Numbered from the stretch's first letter, positions 12,480-20,681 are shown. The stretch: 64,000 nucleotides of DNA from Streptomyces lasiicapitis (GCF_014646335.1 NZ_BMNG01000011.1:330858-394857); one strand, 5' to 3'. Numbers and translations: made by a program. Notes: generated by a model not told the origin, from the sequence alone.

Positions 12480-13487
12480 TTGGCATCCGTCGCATGTGTT
12501 CCCTCGGTCCCGGCGCCCGGTGACGCCGACGGCCTCCGCGAGCGGGCCCGCGGGGCGATGCTCGGCCTCGCCGTCGGCGACGCGCTCGGCGCGCCCGCGG
12601 AGAACATGAAGCCCTCCGAGATCCGCCGCCGCTGGGGCCGCATCACGGGGTACGTCGCCGAGCATCCGGCCGGTACGGACGACACGGAGTACGCGATCTT
12701 CTCGGGCCTGCTTCTCGCCCGGCACGGCTCCGCGCTCACCGTCGCGCACGTCGAGGCGGCCTGGCACCAGTGGATCGCCGACCTCGACGAAGGCCCGTTC
12801 CGCGGCGCCGGGTTCAGCGAACGCGGCACCCTGGAGAACCTGCGCCGGGGCCTCGCGGCGCCCATCTCCGCCCAGCACCGGCACGCCTGGAGCGACGGAC
12901 TCGCCATGCGCGCCGCGCCCTTCGGGGTGTTCGCCGCGGGCGCCCCCGAGGAGGCGGCCCGGCTCGTCGCCATCGACGGCACGGTCAGCCACGAGGGCGA
13001 GGGCATCTACGGCGGGCAGGCGGTGGCGGCGGGCGTCGCGGCGGCGATGGCGGGGGCGCCGGTGGAGTCCGTGGTCACGGCCGCGCTCTCGGTCATCCCC
13101 GCCGACTGCTGGACGTCCCGCTCGCTGCGCCGCGCGGTGGCCGCGGCCCACCGGGGCGAACGCGCGGTCCGCTCGGCGGTCGTCATCGGCGGCTACCCCT
13201 GGACGGACCTGGCACCGGAGGCGGTGGGCCTGGCCTTCGGCGCGTACGCGGCCGCCTACGGCGACTTCGCGACGTCCGTCCTGACAGCCGTCAACATGGG
13301 CCGCGACGCGGACACCACCGCGGCGGTCGCGGGCTCCCTCGCGGGCGCGACCTGCGGCGCGAGGGCGATCCCCGAGGAGTGGACCACAGCGATCGGCCCG
13401 GCTCGGGGCACGTGCCTCCCCTCCATGCGGGGGCATCACGTACTGGACGTGGCGGAGCTGCTGATGCCGGAAGGGGAACCACGATGA
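12480..13487 (+). CDS. ADP-ribosylglycohydrolase family protein 1
   Basis: A 335-aa member of the ARH/DraG family, Mg-dependent hydrolases that cut N- or O-glycosidic bonds to (ADP-)ribose. The TTG start is fixed by GGGAGG 7 bp upstream. All core motifs are intact: GLAVGDALGAPAE (GD at 33-34), TDDT at 66-69, and GRDADTT with Asp276, Asp278 and Thr279 as the C-terminal metal ligands. It has no signal peptide and is cytoplasmic. It is the first gene of a seven-gene operon; its stop overlaps the next ATG (ATGA). The substrate is unknown; free ribosylated metabolites are as likely as ADP-ribosylated protein. Confidence 0.9.
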   Translation: MASVACVPSVPAPGDADGLRERARGAMLGLAVGDALGAPAENMKPSEIRRRWGRITGYVAEHPAGTDDTEYAIFSGLLLARHGSALTVAHVEAAWHQWIADLDEGPFRGAGFSERGTLENLRRGLAAPISAQHRHAWSDGLAMRAAPFGVFAAGAPEEAARLVAIDGTVSHEGEGIYGGQAVAAGVAAAMAGAPVESVVTAALSVIPADCWTSRSLRRAVAAAHRGERAVRSAVVIGGYPWTDLAPEAVGLAFGAYAAAYGDFATSVLTAVNMGRDADTTAAVAGSLAGATCGARAIPEEWTTAIGPARGTCLPSMRGHHVLDVAELLMPEGEPR

Positions 13488-15100
13488 GCGGCCACACGAC
13501 AGCCACGCCCGCGGATCCGCCGGTTCCTCCCGCCCCTACGGTTCCCGCCGTCCCCACCGCTCCCGCCACCCCTGCCGTTCCCGCCGCCCCCGCTGCTCCT
13601 GCCGTTCCCACCGTCTCTGCTGTCCCCGCCGTTCCCGCCGTCCCTGCGGTGCCCGCTGTTCCCGCAGTCCCTGCCGTTCCCGCTGTGGGCAGTCGTCCCG
13701 CAGGGCGGGACGGGTGGGCACAGCGGTCAGCGCCGGGCAACCGGAAACCGGGGGTCCAGGGGGCGGAGCCCCCTGCCCGCGGCGGAGCCGCACATGGATG
13801 CAGCGGGAAGGGGCGGGATTGGGGAGCCCCCGGCAGGGCCCCCACCCCCACCAGAGACCAGGTCGAGGGCCTCCTCCTCGGCCTGGCCGCAGGCGACGCA
13901 GCGGGCTGGCCTGCCGCGCGGCACAGAGCGGCCCGCATGCCCACCTGGACCCGCCGCCTCACCCGCGAACTGGACACCTTCGCCGAGCACAACGCGACGA
14001 CCACCCTCCCCGTCCCCATCGCCCTGAACCAGCCCCCGGAACCCCTCCGCCTGGGCCCCTCCGACGACGCCGAATGGGCGGCCTTCACCGCCGAGTCCGT
14101 ACTGAAGGCGGCCGACGGCACCCTCGACCTGTCCCTCGGCAGAGACCGCCGCACCCGCGCCACCCTCGCCCTCGCCTGGAACACCCTGGCCAGCGAGGTG
14201 GCCGCAGCGGCGGCGGCCGCCCCGGAGGTGGAGTCCGCCCTCCTCCCCCTGCGCGCCCGCATCTCCGTACGAGCAGGCCTCGGCAACCTCGCCACAGGCC
14301 TGCGCCCGCCCGCCACGGGCCACGACAACCCCCACTTCTTCGACGACGCGGCCTGCGTACGCGCCTGTGTGCTCGCCCTGGTCCACCCGGGCGCCCCCGA
14401 ACAGGCCGCCGCCCTCGCGGAGTTCGACGCCCGCTACACCCAGGACGGCGACGGCGTGCACGGCGCCCGCGCGATGGCGGCGGCGATCGCGGCAGCCCTG
14501 GCCGGCGCGACACCCGAGGACGCCGTGGCCGCCGCCCTGGCCCAGCTCCCCGAGCACACGGAGATCGGCCGCAACGCCCGGCACGCGCTCGCGCTCGCCC
14601 ACGACTGCGCCCGCGGCCCGGACGGCGTGTTCGCCCTGATCCCGCTCCTGGAGCACGAGATCGTCGACCACGTCTACAGCTACGGCATCGCCGCCGCCGA
14701 GACCGTCCCGGTCGCCCTCGCCCTGGCCGTCGCCTCGCAAGGCCGCGTGCGCGAGGCGGTACCGGCCGCCGCCTGCCTGTCCCGCGTCGCCGACTCCGCG
14801 CCCGCCCTGGCCGGGGCCCTCACCGGCGCCCTCGCCACGGCCACCGGCATCCCGTACACCTGGCGCGAGGCCTGCCGCACCCTCTCCGGCTGCGCCCTGC
14901 CGCGCCTCGCGGGCACGGACCTGGTGGAGCTGGCCGGACACCTGACGCGGGCGGCACTCACCGAACCGCCCACCCCGGAGGAGGACTTGGGACATGTCAC
15001 CACTGGACCCGACACCGCACGGCAGCACCCGCACCCACCCGACCACGCCGACCCTCACGGACCGCGTCACGGGCAGCCTGGTGGGAGCGGCCGTAGGTGA
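13484..15100 (+). CDS. ADP-ribosylglycohydrolase family protein 2, degenerate, with Pro-rich N-terminus
   Basis: 538 aa starting at the ATG that overlaps the previous stop. Residues 20-68 are an Ala-Val-Pro/Ala-Thr-Pro repeat, and residues 88-117 are encoded by a copy of a GC-rich repeat that elsewhere in the window is intergenic. The hydrolase core starts near 125 (GLLLGLAAGDAAGWP). It carries SDDA (193-196) where the family has TDDT, and RVADS near 430 where it has RDADT, so one metal-ligand Asp is replaced by Val. I infer a weakened or non-catalytic paralogue, perhaps a binding partner. Its last 107 bp overlap the next gene, unusually long for this operon. Confidence 0.8.
   Translation: MSGHTTATPADPPVPPAPTVPAVPTAPATPAVPAAPAAPAVPTVSAVPAVPAVPAVPAVPAVPAVPAVGSRPAGRDGWAQRSAPGNRKPGVQGAEPPARGGAAHGCSGKGRDWGAPGRAPTPTRDQVEGLLLGLAAGDAAGWPAARHRAARMPTWTRRLTRELDTFAEHNATTTLPVPIALNQPPEPLRLGPSDDAEWAAFTAESVLKAADGTLDLSLGRDRRTRATLALAWNTLASEVAAAAAAAPEVESALLPLRARISVRAGLGNLATGLRPPATGHDNPHFFDDAACVRACVLALVHPGAPEQAAALAEFDARYTQDGDGVHGARAMAAAIAAALAGATPEDAVAAALAQLPEHTEIGRNARHALALAHDCARGPDGVFALIPLLEHEIVDHVYSYGIAAAETVPVALALAVASQGRVREAVPAAACLSRVADSAPALAGALTGALATATGIPYTWREACRTLSGCALPRLAGTDLVELAGHLTRAALTEPPTPEEDLGHVTTGPDTARQHPHPPDHADPHGPRHGQPGGSGRR
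13541..13687 (+). repeat. VPA codon-triplet tandem repeat inside a CDS
   Basis: About 16 near-perfect 9-bp units of the type GTTCCCGCC (Val-Pro-Ala) in the reading frame of the second hydrolase. Such a tract can change length by slippage in steps of three residues without breaking the frame. Confidence 0.85.
13749..13835. repeat. Dispersed GC-rich repeat, copy A (in frame within a CDS)
   Basis: Starts CGGGGGTCCAGGGGGCGGAG and ends GGGAAGGGGCGGGATTGGGGA. It is closely similar to 16446-16531 over its full length and to the intergenic copy at 25005-25058 at both ends. It encodes residues 88-117 of the second hydrolase. Confidence 0.8.
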
Positions 15101-16190
15101 CGCGCTCGGCGGCCCCGTCGAGGGCTGCTCCCCCGAGCAGATCGCGGAGCGCCACGGCGGCCGCGTACAGGGAATCGTCGGCCCCTGGCACGGCGACGAC
15201 TGGCGCACCGCCCGCCCCATCGCCCCGTACCACAAGGGCGACGGCCACATCACCGACGACACCTTGATGACCCACGCGCTCATCCGCGTGTACGCCACCG
15301 TCCGCGACCACCTCGACGCGTACGCCATCGCCGACCATCTGGTCCCCGACCTGATCACCACCCCCCGCTGGATCCCCGAACTCGAAGCCGAGGCCCTCCC
15401 CCTCCAGCGTCTCTTCCTCGCCGAGAAATGGCTGGTGGCCCGCCTCCACTACGGCCATGTCGACCCGCGCGAGGCGGGCACGGGCAACATCGTCAACTGC
15501 GGCGCGGCGATGTACATGGCGCCGGTCGGCCTGGTCAACGCGGCGAACCCGGCGGGCGCGTACGCGGAGGCGCTGGACGTCGCGGGCCCCCACCAGTCGT
15601 CGTACGGCCGCGAGGCGGCGGGAGTCTTCGCGGCGGCCGTGGCGGCGGCCTGCACGCCCGGCGCGACACCCACCACCGTCGTCGACACCTGCCTGTCCCT
15701 GGCGAAGGACGGCACCCGAGCCGCGATCGAGGCCGTGGCCGAAGTGGCAAGCAACCACGGGGAGTTCGAGTCGGCACTCGCTCCCCTCCGCACGGCCATC
15801 ACCCCCTTCGACACCGTCGGCCCCGACTACCGCTCGCCCTCCCTCGGCGCCCGCCGCCCCTCCCGCCTGCACGCCATCGAGGAACTCCCCATCGCCCTGG
15901 CCATGCTCCTGATCGCCGACGGCGACTACCGCCACACGGTCCTCGGCTCGGTGAACTACGGCCGCGACTGCGACTCCATCGCCACGATGAGCGGCGCGAT
16001 CGCGGGCGCCCTGCACGGCGCGTCCGCCGTCCCCCACGACTGGTCGACAACGATCGCGCAGGCCAGCCGCCTGGACCTGCACACCCCCGCCACCACCCTC
16101 GCGGCAGTCACCCAGGAGATCTTCACCAAGGACCAAACCCGCCGCCGCACCCACGAGTCGGCGTTCAGAACCCTGACGGACACCCCGTGA
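14994..16190 (+). CDS. ADP-ribosylglycohydrolase family protein 3
   Basis: A 398-aa ARH-family protein with intact motifs: GAAVGDALGGPVEG (GD at 35-36), TDDT at 87-90, and GRDCDSIA with Asp325, Asp327 and Ser328. The central GTGNIVNCGAAMYMAPVG is typical of the long bacterial subtype. The ATG at 14994 has GGAGGAGG upstream and lies inside the 3' end of the previous gene, so translation is probably coupled. Its stop overlaps the next GTG (GTGA). Of the four paralogues it looks most like an active classical enzyme. Cytoplasmic; substrate unknown. Confidence 0.9.
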   Translation: MSPLDPTPHGSTRTHPTTPTLTDRVTGSLVGAAVGDALGGPVEGCSPEQIAERHGGRVQGIVGPWHGDDWRTARPIAPYHKGDGHITDDTLMTHALIRVYATVRDHLDAYAIADHLVPDLITTPRWIPELEAEALPLQRLFLAEKWLVARLHYGHVDPREAGTGNIVNCGAAMYMAPVGLVNAANPAGAYAEALDVAGPHQSSYGREAAGVFAAAVAAACTPGATPTTVVDTCLSLAKDGTRAAIEAVAEVASNHGEFESALAPLRTAITPFDTVGPDYRSPSLGARRPSRLHAIEELPIALAMLLIADGDYRHTVLGSVNYGRDCDSIATMSGAIAGALHGASAVPHDWSTTIAQASRLDLHTPATTLAAVTQEIFTKDQTRRRTHESAFRTLTDTP

Positions 16191-17650
16191 CCCGCCTGAC
16201 CTGGCTCCAGCCCGAGGACCTGATCACCCACGAATTCCGCCAGGCGGAGGAGGAGGGCAGAGACGTCACGTCGGTACGGGCCCGCTGGCTGGCAGCGGGC
16301 GGCTCCCCGACCCCACCCCGGTCTGGCACGTCCCCGCGTCCGGCCGCACCACAACTGACGGCCCTGGCGGAGCAACTCCTGACCGAACTGGACGAGCCGA
16401 CTGAGCCCGTCCGGCGATTGAGGACGAGGCCGTTCAGGCCGATGGCGGGGGTCCGGGGGCGGCAGCCCCTGCCCGCGGCGGAGCCGCTGATCGATGCAGC
16501 GGGAAGGGGCGGGACTGGGGAAAGCCCCGCAGGGCCCACCCACCGCACCCGCCTGCACGCAGCCTGGCTGGGCCGAGCCACAGGCTGCCTCCTGGGCAAA
16601 CCCGTCGAGAAACTCCCCCTGAAAGCAATCCGCGCCCTCGCGAAATCCACCGGCAACTGGCCCCTGAACACCTGGTTCACAGCAAGGGGAGTCCCACCCG
16701 AGCTGACCACCACGTACCCCTGGAACAGACGCTCCGCCCCCACCTCCCTCGCCGAGAACATCAACGGCATGCCGGAGGACGACGACCTCAACTACCCCCT
16801 CCTGAACCTGCTCCTCCTGCAACGCCACGGCAAGGCGTTCACGACGCAGGACGTGGCCGCCCTCTGGCTGGAGGAACTCCCGGCGGCAAGGACGTTCACG
16901 GCGGAACGCGTGGCGTACCGCAACCTCCTGAACGGCATCGACCCACCCCGCACGGCCCGCCACCACAACCCGTTCCGCGAGTGGATCGGCGCCCTGATCC
17001 GCGCGGACGTGCACGGCTGGACGAACCCGGACGACCCGACGGCGGCGGCCGAGCAGGCGTACCGGGACGCGTGCCTGACGCACACGGGCAACGGCGTGTA
17101 CGGGGCGATGTTCGCGGCGGCGACGATCGCGCGGGCGGCGTCGGGCACAGCCGACGTGCACCAGAGCCTGGCGGCGGGCCTGGCCGTCGTCCCCGCGGAC
17201 TCCCGCCTGGCGAAGGCGGTCCGCCACGGCATCCAACTGGCGCACGGACACGGGGACTTCGACGACGTGGCGGACCGCCTGCACGAGGCGTACGGCACGC
17301 ACCACTGGGTCCACGTGGTCCCCAACGCGGCCGTCCTGGCCGCGGCCCTCACCCACGCGGACGGCGACTTCACCGCCTCCATCACCCGCGCGGTCTCCGG
17401 CGGCTGGGACACCGACTCCAACGGGGCGACCGCGGGCTCGATCGCGGGCCTGCTGGCCGGTCACCCGGACGCGCTCCCGGCCCGCTGGACGGCCCCGCTC
17501 AAGAACCGCCTCGCGACCTCGGTCGGCGCCTTCCACGGCACCGGCTTCGACACCCTCGCGGCCCTCACCGCACGCCTGACCGCTCCACAGACCGCCGCAC
17601 CCGCCTCGCGGACCACCGACCCCACCCCCCAGGAGGCACCCCGCCCATGA
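16187..17650 (+). CDS. ADP-ribosylglycohydrolase family protein 4, divergent subtype
   Basis: 487 aa from the GTG that overlaps the previous stop. Residues 1-65 are a separate N-terminal segment (VTRLTWLQPEDLITHEFRQA), residues 87-115 are encoded by a second in-frame copy of the dispersed repeat, and the hydrolase core starts near 120. Motifs are of a different subtype: GRATGCLLGKPVEKL (GC instead of GD), EDDD near 198 in place of TDDT, and GGWDTDSNGATAGSIAG near 405. This GCLLGKPVE variety occurs in other COG1397 proteins, so it is probably active but on another substrate. Its stop overlaps the ribokinase ATG. Confidence 0.85.
   Translation: MTRLTWLQPEDLITHEFRQAEEEGRDVTSVRARWLAAGGSPTPPRSGTSPRPAAPQLTALAEQLLTELDEPTEPVRRLRTRPFRPMAGVRGRQPLPAAEPLIDAAGRGGTGESPAGPTHRTRLHAAWLGRATGCLLGKPVEKLPLKAIRALAKSTGNWPLNTWFTARGVPPELTTTYPWNRRSAPTSLAENINGMPEDDDLNYPLLNLLLLQRHGKAFTTQDVAALWLEELPAARTFTAERVAYRNLLNGIDPPRTARHHNPFREWIGALIRADVHGWTNPDDPTAAAEQAYRDACLTHTGNGVYGAMFAAATIARAASGTADVHQSLAAGLAVVPADSRLAKAVRHGIQLAHGHGDFDDVADRLHEAYGTHHWVHVVPNAAVLAAALTHADGDFTASITRAVSGGWDTDSNGATAGSIAGLLAGHPDALPARWTAPLKNRLATSVGAFHGTGFDTLAALTARLTAPQTAAPASRTTDPTPQEAPRP
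16446..16531. repeat. Dispersed GC-rich repeat, copy B (in frame within a CDS)
   Basis: Nearly the same sequence as copy A (13749-13835), including the GCCCGCGGCGGAGCCGC and GATGCAGCGGGAAGGGG blocks. It encodes residues 87-115 of the fourth hydrolase, at the same place relative to the protein start and the catalytic core as in the second hydrolase. Confidence 0.8.
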
Positions 17651-18552
17651 CCCGCCCCCACATCGCCGTCCTCGGCAGCATCAACATGGACCTCGTCGCG
17701 TACGTGGCGAAGGCCCCGCAGCGCGGGGAGACCGTCACCGGCCGCGAGTTCCGCACGCTCCCCGGCGGCAAGGGCGCCAACCAGGCCGTCGCCGCGGCCC
17801 GCGCGGGCGCCACCGTGTCGATGATCGGCGCGGTCGGCAACGACACCTTCGGCACCCAACTGCGGTCCGCGCTCGACCACTCGGGCGTGGACACCGACCT
17901 GCTGCGCACCGTCGAGGGCCCGAGCGGCACCGCCCACATCGTCGTGGACGACGACGGCGGCAACGCGATCGTCGTCATCCCCGGCGCCAACGACACGCTC
18001 ACCACCCTCTCCCCCGGCGACACCGCCGAGATCGCCTCCGCCGCCGCGCTCCTGCTCCAGCTGGAGATCCCCATGGAAGGGGTGCTCGCCGCCGCACAGG
18101 CGGCCCGCGCGGCCGGCGTACGCACCATCCTCACCCCGGCGCCCGCCCGGCCCTTGCCGCCCGAACTCCTCGCCGCCACCGACCTGTTGCTCCCCAACGA
18201 GCACGAGGCCGCCGCCCTCACCGGCCTCCCCGACCCGGCGGACGCGGCCCGCGCGCTCCTCGACCAGGTCCCGGAGGTCGTCGTGACGCTCGGCGCCGCG
18301 GGCAGTCTGTACGTGGCCCGGGGCGCCGAACCCGTCACGGTGCCCGCGCGGCGGGTCACCGCGGTGGACACGACGGGCGCGGGCGACACCTTCGCGGGCG
18401 CGCTCGCGGTGGCCCTGTGCGAGGGCAACTACCTTCCTCAGGCGGCGAGTTGGGCGTCGGCGGCCTCCGCCCTCTCCGTGCAGCGTCCGGGTGCGGCGGC
18501 CTCCATGCCGTACCGGACGGAGATCGACACCGAAGCGGGCGTCACGGCATGA
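17647..18552 (+). CDS. rbsK: Ribokinase (PfkB family)
   Basis: A 301-aa sugar kinase that phosphorylates ribose at O5 with ATP. GSINMDLV at 10-17 and GGKGANQA at 40-47 are the ribokinase N-terminal signature. DTTGAGD at 241-247 gives the anion hole and catalytic Asp247. Full length for ribokinase; a nucleoside kinase role cannot be excluded. There is no rbs importer nearby. It follows four glycohydrolase genes and overlaps both neighbours by 4 bp, which suggests that it captures ribose released inside the cell by those enzymes (inference). Confidence 0.9.
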   Translation: MTRPHIAVLGSINMDLVAYVAKAPQRGETVTGREFRTLPGGKGANQAVAAARAGATVSMIGAVGNDTFGTQLRSALDHSGVDTDLLRTVEGPSGTAHIVVDDDGGNAIVVIPGANDTLTTLSPGDTAEIASAAALLLQLEIPMEGVLAAAQAARAAGVRTILTPAPARPLPPELLAATDLLLPNEHEAAALTGLPDPADAARALLDQVPEVVVTLGAAGSLYVARGAEPVTVPARRVTAVDTTGAGDTFAGALAVALCEGNYLPQAASWASAASALSVQRPGAAASMPYRTEIDTEAGVTA

Positions 18553-19769
18553 CACCCCCGACCCCACCATCCCCGGCACCTGCCCCTCCCCTCTCCGGCC
18601 TGCGCGTCCTCGATCTGGCGACCCTCTTCGCGGGCCCCCTCGCCGCCACCCTGCTCGGCGACTTCGGCGCGGACGTCGTCAAGGTCGAGCACCCGACCCG
18701 CCCCGATCCGTCCCGGGGCCACGGCCCGGCGAAGGACGGCGTCGGCCTGTGGTGGAAGCTGCTCGGCCGCAACAAGCGCACGATGACCCTTGACCTCTCC
18801 TCCCCCGGCGGCCGCTCGACCCTCCTGCGCCTCGCCGCCGACGCGGACGTGATCGTCGAGAACTTCCGCCCCGGCACCCTGGAGAAGTGGGACCTCGGCT
18901 GGGAGGAGCTGAGCGCCGCGAACCCGCGGCTCGTGCTCGCCCGGGTCACGGGCTTCGGCCAGTTCGGGCCGTACGCGCGCCGCCCCGGATTCGGCACCCT
19001 CGCGGAGGCGATGAGCGGCTTCGCCGCCGCCACCGGCGAACCGGACGGGCCGCCGACGCTCCCGCCCTTCGGCCTCGCGGACTCCATCGCGGGCCTGGCC
19101 ACGGCGTACGCGGTGATGACGGCCCTCGCGGCACGCACGGCCACCGGCCGGGGCCAGGTCGTCGACATGGCGATCATCGAGCCGATCCTCACGGTGCTCG
19201 GCCCGCAGCCGCTCTGGTACGACCAGCTCGGTCACGTACAGCCGCGCACCGGCAACCGCTCCACGAACAACGCGCCCCGCAACACCTACCGCACGGCCGA
19301 CGGCAAGTGGGTCGCGGTCTCCACCTCCGCGCAGTCGATCGCGGAGCGCGTGCTGCGCCTGGTGGGCCGCCCCGACCTGGTCACCGAGCCGTGGTTCGGC
19401 TCGGGCGTGGAGCGCGCCGCGCACGCGGACGTCCTCGACGAGGCGGTCGGCGGGTGGATCGCCCGCCGCACCCGCACCGAGGTGATCGAGGCCTTCGAGA
19501 AGGCGGAGGCGGCGGTCGCGCCCGTCCAGGACGTACGCGACGTGATGACCGACCCGCAGTACGCGGCCCTAGACACCATCACCACCGTCCGGGACGACCC
19601 GGAGCTCGGCGACCTGCGGATGCAGAACGTCCTCTTCCGCCTCAGCGAGACGCCCGGCGCAATCCGCTGGGCGGGCCGCCCGCACGGCGCCGACACGGAC
19701 GCGATCCTCGCCGAGCTTGGTCTCACGGACTCCGAGATCGCCTCGCTCCGCAAGGAGGGCGCGCTGTGA
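18549..19769 (+). CDS. Class III (CaiB/BaiF) CoA-transferase
   Basis: A 406-aa family III CoA-transferase, moving CoA between carboxylic acids. Motifs include GLRVLDLATLFAGPLAATLLGDFGADVVKVE near the N-terminus, the NKRTMTLDL segment, and FGLADSIAGLATA, where Asp178 is the expected residue that forms the acyl anhydride. The start overlaps the ribokinase stop (ATGA) and the stop overlaps the next GTG. The pairing with a CitE-type lyase recalls the itaconate and citramalate routes (Ict with Ccl), but the middle hydratase is missing here. The acid substrate is unknown. Confidence 0.88.
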   Translation: MTPPTPPSPAPAPPLSGLRVLDLATLFAGPLAATLLGDFGADVVKVEHPTRPDPSRGHGPAKDGVGLWWKLLGRNKRTMTLDLSSPGGRSTLLRLAADADVIVENFRPGTLEKWDLGWEELSAANPRLVLARVTGFGQFGPYARRPGFGTLAEAMSGFAAATGEPDGPPTLPPFGLADSIAGLATAYAVMTALAARTATGRGQVVDMAIIEPILTVLGPQPLWYDQLGHVQPRTGNRSTNNAPRNTYRTADGKWVAVSTSAQSIAERVLRLVGRPDLVTEPWFGSGVERAAHADVLDEAVGGWIARRTRTEVIEAFEKAEAAVAPVQDVRDVMTDPQYAALDTITTVRDDPELGDLRMQNVLFRLSETPGAIRWAGRPHGADTDAILAELGLTDSEIASLRKEGAL

Positions 19770-20608
19770 GACCGATCCCGCTGACCTGGCTGTACGTTCC
19801 CGGGGACCGCCCCGACGTGGTGGCGAAGGCGCTCGTGGCGGGCGCGGACGTGGTGGTGGTCGACCTGGAGGACGCGGTGGCCCCGGCCCGCAAGGAGTAC
19901 GCGCGGGCGGCCACCGCGGAGCTCCTGTCCGCGCCCCGGCCGGGTCCCGGCCCCGCCCTGCACGTCCGCGTGAACGCGCTCGGCACCCCGCTGTCTGACG
20001 CGGACCTGCGGGCGATCGCCCCGCTGCCGGGCCTCGCGGGCCTGCGGCTGCCGAAGGTCACCTCACCGGACGACGTGATCCGCGCGGCCGAGCGGGCGGC
20101 GCCGCACGACGGCGGTGCCCCCGCGCTGCACGCCCTCCTTGAAACCGCCCTCGGCGTCGAGCGGGCCCACGCCATCGCCACCGCCCACCCGGCCCTGCAC
20201 GGCCTGTCGATCGGCGAGGCGGACCTCCGCGCCGACCTGGGCGTACGCGACGACGCGGGCCTGGACTGGGCGCGCTCCCGCGTGATCGTGGCGGCCCGCG
20301 CCGCGTCGCTGCCCGCGCCGCCCCAGTCGGTGTACCCCGACACCCGCGACGTGGCGGGCCTCGCGGCGTCCTGCGCGCACGGCCGCACCCTCGGGTTCCT
20401 GGGCCGCGCGGCGATCCACCCCCGCCAGCTCCGGGTGATCGAGCGCGCCTACCTCCCCACTCCGAAGGAGATCGAACAGGCCGAGTCCATCCTCAAGGCA
20501 GCGGCATCGCAGGAGGGAGCCCAGGCCCTCCCCGACGGCCGCTTCGTGGACAGGGCGGTGGTGGAGGGGGCCCGCAGAACGCTGGCGCTGGCGGAACCGG
20601 ACGGCTAG
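19766..20608 (+). CDS. CitE-type CoA ester lyase (HpcH/HpaI family)
   Basis: A 280-aa TIM-barrel lyase of the CitE/malyl-CoA lyase class, which cleaves beta-hydroxyacyl-CoA esters such as malyl-CoA or citramalyl-CoA. LYVPGDRP at 9-16, VDLEDAVAPARKEYA (Glu-Asp for the metal), LRLPKV and LLETALGV are the family motifs, and IGEADLRADLGV supplies the later acid residues. It is a stand-alone lyase without citF or citD partners, so not part of a citrate lyase complex. Last gene of the hydrolase operon; the GTG overlaps the CoA-transferase stop. Confidence 0.85.
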   Translation: MRPIPLTWLYVPGDRPDVVAKALVAGADVVVVDLEDAVAPARKEYARAATAELLSAPRPGPGPALHVRVNALGTPLSDADLRAIAPLPGLAGLRLPKVTSPDDVIRAAERAAPHDGGAPALHALLETALGVERAHAIATAHPALHGLSIGEADLRADLGVRDDAGLDWARSRVIVAARAASLPAPPQSVYPDTRDVAGLAASCAHGRTLGFLGRAAIHPRQLRVIERAYLPTPKEIEQAESILKAAASQEGAQALPDGRFVDRAVVEGARRTLALAEPDG

Positions 20609-20659
20609 CGAAGCCGAAGCCCGATCCCGCCCGGTCGCTCGGGGCCGCAGGCCAATTTC

Positions 20660-20681
20660 CCGCCGCGACGGCGAGCAACCC
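20660..20681. repeat. Short dispersed repeat (matches 25065-25086)
   Basis: A 22-base segment containing CCGCGACGGCGAGCAACCC between the convergent CitE-type gene and lgt. It is identical to 25065-25086 in the trp region, and in both places GGCGGTGCCG follows 15-20 bases later. It belongs to the same repeat family as 25005-25058. This convergent gap (20609-20713) has no clean terminator hairpin that I can define. Confidence 0.7.

Noticed and set aside
12770..13483. 5' extension of the second hydrolase frame
   Set aside because: The extension lies over the first hydrolase in another frame and is Arg/Gly-rich; the ATG at 13484 overlapping the stop is the natural start.
13541..13687. Possible CRISPR array
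   Set aside because: The repeats are 9-bp codon triplets without spacers, in frame inside a gene.
12480..17650. DraG-like control of nitrogen enzymes, because the hydrolases lie near gltBD
   Set aside because: No draT, nif or glnB gene is in the window, and a divergent VIT-type gene separates the two units.
12480..20608. Anti-phage or toxin-immunity island based on ADP-ribosylation
   Set aside because: No ADP-ribosyltransferase toxin, nuclease or membrane effector is present, and ribokinase with CoA enzymes points to metabolism.
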